This document shows, piece by piece, positions 9,013 through 15,416 of a stretch of DNA of 64,000 bases. The first letter of the stretch is position 1, and the number at the start of each line of letters is the position of its first letter. Where the stretch lies: positions 26,661 to 90,660 of the forward strand of contig CAILMI010000068.1 in NCBI GenBank assembly GCA_903835255.1, written 5' to 3'. Origin of the DNA: an uncultured Verrucomicrobia subdivision 3 bacterium. Lineage in GTDB: Bacteria; Verrucomicrobiota; Verrucomicrobiia; Limisphaerales; UBA11358. Made by a program: the position numbers and the translations under genes. The notes below the pieces were generated by a model, which ran no database searches, was not told the DNA's origin, and saw only the letters and a program-made list of their open reading frames with translations.

Positions 9013-10635
9013 TTAAGGCGAACGCACGCGGTAGAAACGGGTGGGGTTGTTCGTCGCCTGCGGGTCGGTGAATTGATACCGGCCCGGCGGATTCTCCACG
9101 GGCGCGCCCAGCACCGTCCAGTTAGTCAGCGGCACGGCCACGTTGGTGCTGCCCAGCACGCTGAAGCCCAGACCGGTCAGGTTGGTGAAGTTCAGTTGGA
9201 ACCCGCCCCCGGCCGATAATGGAGTGCCCGTCAGGCTGAAGGCGACTGGCGGACTCACGCTGTTGGTGAAGGTCAGGTCGCTGCCGTAGTTCGTGCCCGC
9301 ACTGTTGGCGGCCGCCAACCGATAATGATACACCGTGCCCGGTGCCAGCCCGCTCAGGAGATAACTCACATTCAAGATCCCATTCGTCGCTGCCAGATTG
9401 TTGGTGGAACTGAAGCTGCCATAGTTGGTGCTCGTGCCGTATTGGAAATACGCCGCAGTGTCCGCGCCATCGGGATTCACCGTGCCGTTGAGCGTTGCGC
9501 TGGCCGCCGTGATGCCGCTCGCCCCCATAGTGTTCACTGCCGGCGCGAGAACCATCACCAAGATTTGCACGAACCCGTTACCGGCCTGCGAACCGCCAAC
9601 ATTTATCTGATTAAAGCCGGCATTGATAGAACCGCCGCCACCGCCGCCGCCATTCAGGTCACCGTTGCCGCCGGTGTAACCGCCGCCGCCACCGCCGCCG
9701 CCGGGCAAACTGCCGCCACCATTGCAACCACCGCCACCACCGCCAAAACCACCGGTGCCGCCGCTGACGACTCCAATGCTACCGCCAGCCAGGCCAGCAG
9801 TAAACCCAGCGCCACCACCACTGCCATAAGCACCGCCGCCGCCGTTACCAAAAAAACCGCCGCCGCCGCCGCCACCTCTACTGTCACCGCCGCCGCCAAA
9901 TCCCTCGCCAGCGCTGGTGAGTCCATCGCCGGCACCCCCGGTATAAGCAGCGCCGCCGCCGCCACCAGCGACGACTAAGGCATTGGTAGTGCCAGAGAAA
10001 AAGGAGACCCCGAAACTACCACCCCCCCCAGCGCCATAGTTCATGCTGCCCGGGGTGACACCTCCCATTCCTCCGACAGCAATTTTGACCCGCTGCCCTT
10101 GAGTCAGGCTAAAGTCTCCCCTGATTAGAGCTCCCAAGCCGCCGCTCAAGCCGCCTTGAGCGCCGGAGGCTACAATCCGATAGATTCCGCTCGCCGGCAC
10201 CGTCCAGTCAACCGATCTGCCAGTGTAGTTAAATGTATTGGTCTCCAACGGCGCCGCGATCAGGTTGGCGAAGATCTGGTCACCGCCATAACTGGTGCCG
10301 GCACTGTTGGCCGCCACCAGCTGGAAATGGTAAACCGTCCCTGCCAAAAAACCGCTGACGAGATGGCTCACATTCAAGACCGAATTGGTCGCCGCCAAAT
10401 TATTGGTGGAACTGTAGCTGCCGTAGTGGGTGCTGGTGCCGTATTGGAAGTACGCCGCAGTCGCCCCGCCGCCGGGATTCACCGTGCCATTGAGCGCGGC
10501 GTTGGTCGCGGTGACAGGGCCGGCTGCGATGGTGGCCACCGTTGGCAGGCCAATCGGTGCCGCTTGGACGGTGGTAATTGATAAAGTTAAAACAGTGAGG
10601 AATCCCAGCAGCCCGCCGGAAATTATTTTATTCAT
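9013..10635 (-). CDS. Secreted glycine-rich protein with Fn3-like repeats (ALK-type Gly-rich domain)
   Basis: 540 residues from the ATG at 10635, chosen over a start at 10680 because GGAG lies about 9 nt upstream and the signal peptide starts there. Order: signal peptide, Fn3-like repeat, a glycine-rich region, a second Fn3-like repeat very similar to the first, and the C-terminal domain ending Y-R-V-R-S-P shared with the beta-helix neighbour. The middle begins V-D-W-T-V-P-A-S-G-I-Y-R-I-V-A-S-G-A-Q-G-G and contains L-V-V-A-G-G-G-G-G, which resembles the glycine-rich fold of ALK/LTK ectodomains. Function unknown; extracellular matrix or adhesin-like role is inference. The repeated glycine codons give a strong antisense open frame that is not a gene. 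Confidence 0.78.
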   Translation of the reverse strand: MNKIISGGLLGFLTVLTLSITTVQAAPIGLPTVATIAAGPVTATNAALNGTVNPGGGATAAYFQYGTSTHYGSYSSTNNLAATNSVLNVSHLVSGFLAGTVYHFQLVAANSAGTSYGGDQIFANLIAAPLETNTFNYTGRSVDWTVPASGIYRIVASGAQGGLSGGLGALIRGDFSLTQGQRVKIAVGGMGGVTPGSMNYGAGGGGSFGVSFFSGTTNALVVAGGGGGAAYTGGAGDGLTSAGEGFGGGGDSRGGGGGGGFFGNGGGGAYGSGGGAGFTAGLAGGSIGVVSGGTGGFGGGGGGCNGGGSLPGGGGGGGGYTGGNGDLNGGGGGGGSINAGFNQINVGGSQAGNGFVQILVMVLAPAVNTMGASGITAASATLNGTVNPDGADTAAYFQYGTSTNYGSFSSTNNLAATNGILNVSYLLSGLAPGTVYHYRLAAANSAGTNYGSDLTFTNSVSPPVAFSLTGTPLSAGGGFQLNFTNLTGLGFSVLGSTNVAVPLTNWTVLGAPVENPPGRYQFTDPQATNNPTRFYRVRSP

Positions 10636-10783
10636 GGTTCTGTACTCCGTGGGAACAGGGTTTGATACCGGTTCAATCAAGATTAAAGGTCCACGGAGAG
10701 GAACCCGGAAAGATGAGTGACAAGAGCGATGTTAAAGCAATCGGAGGGGGTAACAAGCTTCAAGTCATCCTATTTGGACCGGG
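10604..10783 (-). repeat. Duplicated 5' leader/signal-peptide segment, copy 2
   Basis: Partner of 6536-6714. It spans the first codons and about 150 bp upstream of the intact glycine-rich protein gene, so whatever promoter and leader that gene uses was probably copied with it. Confidence 0.85.
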
Positions 10784-10901
10784 CTGACTGACAAATAAAA
10801 CGACAAGGAACTTCAACGGTCGAATCCGAATGGTCCCCCCTCCCCTCCTCAGAAAGAGGAGAGGGGATTGAAAAAAATCCAATCTACCAGAGCGGCTCCG
10901 A

Positions 10902-11861
10902 TCAGAGCGCCCGGATGAAGTTCGAACCGAAGTTCATGAAGTCGAAGGCGTGCAGCCCGTATTCCTCGGCCAGATCCTTGCACACTTGGATGCCGCGCAC
11001 GCTGTTGCCGCGGGCGTCGAGCCGCGGGGAATACACGGCAATGCTCAACTGGCGGTTCACCACCGCCATGATTCCGCCGGCCACACCGCTTTTGGCAGGC
11101 AGGCCCACGCGATAGGCCCATTCCCCGGCAAAATCATACATGCCGCAGGTCAACATCACCGAGAGGGCATCTTTGACGAAATGCATGTCGAATACCTCAT
11201 CGTGGGTCACCGGGTTGGCGCCGATGTTCGCCAGCGTGGCGCCGATCATGGCCAGGTCGCGGCTGTTAACCAGTACGGAGCACTGGGAGAAATATTGGTG
11301 CAGGGTGTGATCGACGGCGCCGTCGATTATATCGAAGTTCCGGAGCAAGTGGGCGATGGCGCGGTTGCGATGGCCGGTCTCGGATTCCGAGTTGCAGACC
11401 GCCTGATCCACGCGCAGTTCGCGGTGGGCAGCCTGGCTCAAGCGCTTCACAAAGTTGGCCACCCCGGCCTCCGGCGAAGAGCCCTTGATGAGATTGGCCA
11501 CCGAGATGGCGCCCGCGTTGACCATGGGGTTGAAGGGGCGATTGAGAGCGTCCAGCTGGATGGAGTTGAAGGCCTCGCCGCTGGGCTCGATTCCCACGTG
11601 GCGGAGCGTCTCCTCCCGCCCATGCTGCTCGAGCGCCATCAAGAAGGCTAGCGGCTTACAGATGGACTGGATGGTGAACTCCTGCTGACTGTCCCCCACC
11701 GAAAATTCCTCGCCGGTGGCCGTCACCAGGCTGATGCCAAAATGATTTGGGTTGGCCTTGCCCAGTTCAGGAATGTAGGTGGCAACCACCCCGTCATTGT
11801 TGGAACGATGACGTTCGTAAACTTGCGCAATATAAGATTTGAGCTGCGAGAGATCTTTCAT
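10902..11861 (-). CDS. glsA: Glutaminase A
   Basis: 319 residues from the ATG at 11861. The open frame extends to 12002, but the extra 47 codons overlap the STAS gene and do not look like glutaminase. It is a serine-dependent beta-lactamase-fold glutaminase converting glutamine to glutamate and ammonia. Nucleophile motif S66-I-C-K69 (SxxK) and the family segments N-A-G-A-I, C-N-S-E, M-L-T-C-G-M-Y-D and P-A-K-S-G-V-A-G-G are all present. It lies 19 bp downstream of a STAS gene on the same strand. Some glutaminases in other bacteria carry a fused STAS domain, so regulation by partner switching is a reasonable inference. Confidence 0.93.
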   Translation of the reverse strand: MKDLSQLKSYIAQVYERHRSNNDGVVATYIPELGKANPNHFGISLVTATGEEFSVGDSQQEFTIQSICKPLAFLMALEQHGREETLRHVGIEPSGEAFNSIQLDALNRPFNPMVNAGAISVANLIKGSSPEAGVANFVKRLSQAAHRELRVDQAVCNSESETGHRNRAIAHLLRNFDIIDGAVDHTLHQYFSQCSVLVNSRDLAMIGATLANIGANPVTHDEVFDMHFVKDALSVMLTCGMYDFAGEWAYRVGLPAKSGVAGGIMAVVNRQLSIAVYSPRLDARGNSVRGIQVCKDLAEEYGLHAFDFMNFGSNFIRAL

Positions 11862-11880
11862 GGACAGGGGCCTCAGAAAA

Positions 11881-12195
11881 TCATTGGACGGACTGGAGGG
11901 CGGCAGCCCGGTCCGGGTGCATCGGGAAAAAGGAGGAGAGTCCGCTGAGCTGGAACACCTCCGCCACCTGGGGCGAGACGCTGCACAGGGCGATTTTGGC
12001 ATTTTGCTTCCGGCAGCGCTTGGCGGCCGTCAACATGACGCGCAACCCGAGGCTGCTCACGAAATCCACCGCCGCCATATCCAAAACCAGCGATGCCGGA
12101 ACGGCATCCAGCGAGGCATTAATGCGCGCTTCAATCGACGACGACGTGTTGTTATCGATGCGTCCAATCAGTTCAATCAAACCCGGTTGTTCCAT
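11881..12195 (-). CDS. STAS-domain anti-sigma factor antagonist
   Basis: 104 residues, a single SpoIIAA/RsbV-type STAS domain. The helix-cap segment D-F-V-S47-S48-L-G-L-R contains the serine normally phosphorylated by an RsbW-type kinase. It sits directly upstream of glutaminase and is divergent from the RsbW-like gene at 12476 across a 280-bp region. Likely partner of that kinase. Confidence 0.85.
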   Translation of the reverse strand: MEQPGLIELIGRIDNNTSSSIEARINASLDAVPASLVLDMAAVDFVSSLGLRVMLTAAKRCRKQNAKIALCSVSPQVAEVFQLSGLSSFFPMHPDRAAALQSVQ

Positions 12196-12475
12196 ATTTT
12201 TTATTTTTGTTTTTACCTATTTTTTAGCAATGTGCTTTTGAACTCGGCGTCAGATTCAAATGCACGGAAAACCTATTTGCAACAGAGACTTGTGTCGAGA
12301 ACTTTTAGTCCCGCGTTGTTGATTTTTCTTTCGGACGCGCAGAGGAGCTTGCCTCGAAAGTTCATTTAACTTGCGAGCCGGTGAAAACCATTGCTACCCT
12401 CCCAGACATGGCCGATGTGCAACTGAACCTAACCGCCGGAGTCGGCAGTGTGACCGATAGCAATCGGCAGTAATC
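12196..12475. promoter_or_regulatory. Divergent intergenic region between STAS-glsA and the RsbW-like operon
   Basis: 280 bp separating two divergent transcription units, so it should hold both promoters. I could not assign convincing -35/-10 boxes. A small hairpin CCGAT-AGCA-ATCGG (12454-12467) lies just upstream of the kinase start and might affect its translation. Confidence 0.4.
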
Positions 12476-12895
12476 ATGGAGAACCAAACCCTTATCCTGC
12501 AGGTCAAAAATAATTTTGACGACATCCCCGCCGCCAACGAAGCGGCCTCGGTCTGGCTGGGCGACCGCAATGCGCCCCCGGCCATCGATTATCTCGCCAA
12601 CCTGGCCATCGAGGAACTCGTCACCAACTGCATCAAGTACGGCTACGACGATGCCGGGGAACATCAGGTTCAAATCACGCTGAGCCTGGCGGACAGCCAG
12701 ATGCAGCTGACCGTCACCGATGACGGCCACGCCTTCAATCCTCTGGACCTGCCGCCGCCGGACACGAACCTGCCCGTGGAAGAGCGGCCCATTGGCGGGC
12801 TGGGAATTCATCTATTGCGCCAGATGTCCGACCGGATGGAATACGTCCGGATTGACGGCAAGAACCAACTCACTCTCTGGAAACGTTACACTTGA
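12476..12895 (+). CDS. RsbW-like anti-sigma factor serine kinase (HATPase_c_2)
   Basis: 139 residues, the typical size of RsbW/SpoIIAB. GHKL ATPase motifs: N box E46-E-L-V-T-N51, G1 box D82-D-G-H-A-F-N-P, G2 box G107-G-L-G-I-H-L. Such kinases phosphorylate STAS antagonists and sequester a target, often a sigma factor. No sigma factor and no PP2C phosphatase lies in this window, so the target is unknown. The 3' end lies inside a 40-bp tandem duplication, which leaves the reading frame and stop intact. Confidence 0.88.
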   Translation: MENQTLILQVKNNFDDIPAANEAASVWLGDRNAPPAIDYLANLAIEELVTNCIKYGYDDAGEHQVQITLSLADSQMQLTVTDDGHAFNPLDLPPPDTNLPVEERPIGGLGIHLLRQMSDRMEYVRIDGKNQLTLWKRYT

Positions 12896-12951
12896 AGAAA
12901 CTGTTTGCGCAACTCTCTGGAAACGTTACACTTGAAGAAACTGTTTGCGCA
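12872..12951 (+). repeat. Perfect 40-bp tandem duplication at the end of the kinase gene
   Basis: Two exact head-to-tail copies of a 40-bp unit (12872-12911 and 12912-12951). The unit includes the last seven codons and the stop of the kinase gene. The second copy falls in the gap before the next STAS gene and repeats the codons for L-W-K-R-Y-T and the stop. Absence of any mismatch suggests a recent slippage event. Confidence 0.95.
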
Positions 12952-12984
12952 AATAAACAACGAAACATCTCTGACTCACCAGCC

Positions 12985-13323
12985 ATGAATCTAACCTTGG
13001 AATCCAGCGAACTGTCCGGAGGCACCCGTCTTTTGAAACTGCGCGGCAACATCGACCTGATGGGCGTGAATGCGGTCAGCACCCGGTTTTATGCCTTTTG
13101 CGGCGGAGAAGCCCCGCAGGTGAGGGTGGATCTCTCCGCGGTTGAGTTTGTCGCCTCGCTGGGCATCGGCATGCTGCTGCAGGCGGCCAAGACCGTCAAG
13201 GCCCGGGGCGGTCAGTTGCAATTCCTCAACCCGACCCCTGCCGTCCACGCGGCCTTGGAGATCTCGGGCTTGAATCAGTTTGTCATTCAAGGCGATGCCG
13301 CCGCCGGCACCGGTACGGCTTGA
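12985..13323 (+). CDS. STAS-domain anti-sigma factor antagonist
   Basis: 112 residues from the ATG at 12985. The frame opens at a TTG at 12892, but that stretch is the duplicated 40-bp repeat and is not STAS-like. The fold is complete, with V-E-F-V-A-S58-L-G-I-G carrying the expected phosphoserine. It follows the kinase by 89 bp and precedes the phosphate transporter by 21 bp, so the three are probably co-transcribed. Confidence 0.85.
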   Translation: MNLTLESSELSGGTRLLKLRGNIDLMGVNAVSTRFYAFCGGEAPQVRVDLSAVEFVASLGIGMLLQAAKTVKARGGQLQFLNPTPAVHAALEISGLNQFVIQGDAAAGTGTA

Positions 13324-13344
13324 TTAGCTACCCACTCGAGCACC

Positions 13345-14847
13345 ATGAGTCCGGAGATCCTGAGCAGCGGTGATCCGACCGCCCTCACCTACGCCCTGCT
13401 GATTTTAGCCGTCGGACTGGCTCTGGTATTCGAATTCGTCAACGGCTTTCACGACACCGCCAACGCGGTGGCCACCGTCATTTACACCCGCACCCTCAAC
13501 CCCACACCCGCGGTGATCTGGTCGGGCATTTGGAATCTGATCGGCGTGCTGACCAGCTCCGGAGCCGTCGCCTTCGGCATTCTGGCACTGTTGCCCGTGG
13601 ATTTGATTTTGAACATTGGATCGGCCGGCGGTTTTGCCATGGTCTTTTCCCTGCTCGCCTCGGCCATCCTCTGGAATGTGGGGACGTGGTATTGGGGCCT
13701 GCCCGCATCCAGCTCCCACACGCTGATTGGCTCCATCCTCGGCGTGGGCCTGGCCAACGCGCTGATGGGCCCGGAACACTCCCTGGCCAGCGGCTTCAAC
13801 TGGGGCAAGGTCCAGGAAGTGGGGCTGGGCCTGATGATCTCGCCGCTGATCGGGTTTCTCGGCGCGGCGTTGCTGCTGATTGCCGCCAAGCGGCTCGTGC
13901 GCTCGCCCGAGCTGTATGCGCCGCCGCCTGAAAACGGGCGGCCCTCCCGTAAAACCCGCGGCCTGCTCATCCTGACCTGCACCGGCGTGAGCTTTGCCCA
14001 CGGATCCAACGACGGACAGAAGGGCATGGGCCTGGTCCTGCTGATCCTCATCGGCATCCTTCCGGGATCCTTTGCCCTCAAAATGACGACCGACCCGGAA
14101 ACCCTCTTAGGAATACGGGCCCAGGCCGTCGCCCTGGCGCCGGCGTTCAGATCGTCTGCCCAGGGAAAATCAGTGTCCGCAGCAGAGACGCAAACAACCC
14201 TTTCTCTGTTCATCAAATCCAAAGGGCAGCCCTCGCCGGAAGTTCTCGCGGCCTCCGCCTCTGTGTGCGAAGAGATCGCCTCTGAATTAAACGGAGTCAA
14301 AGCTCTCCAAGAACTCCCCCTCAAGGAACGCAGCCAACTTCGCAACCAGCTCTATCTCCTCTCCAAAGCCATCGGCAAACTGGATCGCGCCGGAGCGCTG
14401 GACCCAAACCCGGAAATCCGGGACCAGCAGCGGGCGCTGGCGAAAAGTGCGGAACAAATAACCCTCTTCATCCCCGCCTGGGTGAAATACGCCGTCGCCC
14501 TGGCTCTGGGACTCGGCACCATGATCGGGTATCAGCGCATTGTCAAAACGGTGGGCGAAAAAATCGGCAAGGAAAAGCTGACCTACGCCCAGGGCGCCTC
14601 CGCCGAATGCATGGCCATGGGCACCATCCTGCTGGCCGACCGCTTCGGCCTTCCCATCAGCACCACCCACGTGCTCTCCTCCGGCATCGCCGGCACCATG
14701 GCGGCCAACCGATCCGGCCTGCAGACGGCGACCGTCCGGAATGTGATGATCGCCTGGGTGCTCACCCTGCCCGTCTGTGTCTTTCTGGGCGCCCTGCTCT
14801 TCGCCCTGACCCTGAACGGAATCGCCCTTTTCCTCGGTCACTTCTGA
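13345..14847 (+). CDS. pit: PiT-family inorganic phosphate transporter
   Basis: 500 residues with about ten hydrophobic segments. The two signature repeats of the PiT family are present: G-F-H-D-T-A-N-A-V-A-T (residue 33 on) with S-S-H-T-L-I-G, and S-F-A-H-G-S-N-D-G-Q-K-G with S-T-T-H-V-L-S-S-G. A hydrophilic loop of about 125 residues (roughly 247-372) separates the halves and is rich in charged residues. It imports phosphate with a cation. Unusually, it is flanked by STAS genes on both sides, suggesting phosphate uptake is tied to the partner-switching module. Confidence 0.9.
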   Translation: MSPEILSSGDPTALTYALLILAVGLALVFEFVNGFHDTANAVATVIYTRTLNPTPAVIWSGIWNLIGVLTSSGAVAFGILALLPVDLILNIGSAGGFAMVFSLLASAILWNVGTWYWGLPASSSHTLIGSILGVGLANALMGPEHSLASGFNWGKVQEVGLGLMISPLIGFLGAALLLIAAKRLVRSPELYAPPPENGRPSRKTRGLLILTCTGVSFAHGSNDGQKGMGLVLLILIGILPGSFALKMTTDPETLLGIRAQAVALAPAFRSSAQGKSVSAAETQTTLSLFIKSKGQPSPEVLAASASVCEEIASELNGVKALQELPLKERSQLRNQLYLLSKAIGKLDRAGALDPNPEIRDQQRALAKSAEQITLFIPAWVKYAVALALGLGTMIGYQRIVKTVGEKIGKEKLTYAQGASAECMAMGTILLADRFGLPISTTHVLSSGIAGTMAANRSGLQTATVRNVMIAWVLTLPVCVFLGALLFALTLNGIALFLGHF

Positions 14848-14995
14848 TCCGGAACCGTTTAAAATTAAACCGCCAATGATCGTGACGCTCCTGGCGGAAA
14901 CAATCGCCGACGAGAAAATCCAGAAATAAGAAAACCCGCAATTGACAAGACCGCCGGAAATCTCCAGCCTGATTGGCACATAAAACAATATTAAT

Positions 14996-15379
14996 ATGAG
15001 CGTTCTTAATATCACTTCCTCCCAGAAAACCAACGGCGCGGGCCAGCCTGAAATCACCCTGGTCCTGGACGGCAACCTCGACAACTCCACGGTGGCAAGC
15101 CTGCAGGCGCACCTGACAACCGCGCTGACGGCCAAGCCATCCCAGATAATCTTTGATCTGGCCACGCTCAAGTACGTCACCAGCTCGGGCATCCGCCTGT
15201 TCTTTATGGCGGTCAAGCAGCAGAAGCCGCACGGCGGCCGGGTCTCTTTCGTCAACCTCCAGCCCCAGATCAAGGAAGTTTTCGCCATCATGGGGAGCCT
15301 GCCGGATATGAGCATTTTCAAAGACCAGGCGGAACTCGACGCTTACCTGCTCACCCGCCAGCGGATGCATCAGAAGTGA
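14996..15379 (+). CDS. STAS-domain anti-sigma factor antagonist
   Basis: 127 residues. One STAS domain with K-Y-V-T-S63-S64-G-I-R-L-F at the phosphorylation loop. A 148-bp gap separates it from the PiT gene, and it lies 37 bp before the triple binding-protein gene, so it may head the ABC-transporter transcription unit. Confidence 0.85.
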   Translation: MSVLNITSSQKTNGAGQPEITLVLDGNLDNSTVASLQAHLTTALTAKPSQIIFDLATLKYVTSSGIRLFFMAVKQQKPHGGRVSFVNLQPQIKEVFAIMGSLPDMSIFKDQAELDAYLLTRQRMHQK

Positions 15380-15416
15380 CCTCCGCCCCGCGCCGCACTG
15401 ACTCCCTTCCATCCCC

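Noticed and set aside
9325..9978. 217-codon plus-strand frame rich in Ala/Thr
   Set aside because: Complement of the GGC/GGT-type glycine codons of the secreted protein; low-complexity shadow.
10836..10870. Possible terminator downstream of glsA
   Set aside because: The CTCCTC/GAGGAG stem is imperfect and the A/T run is on the wrong side for the minus strand, so it does not fit a rho-independent terminator for glsA.
12892..12984. Longer start (TTG) for the second STAS gene
   Set aside because: The extra 31 codons are the 40-bp tandem duplication read in another frame and do not belong to the STAS fold.
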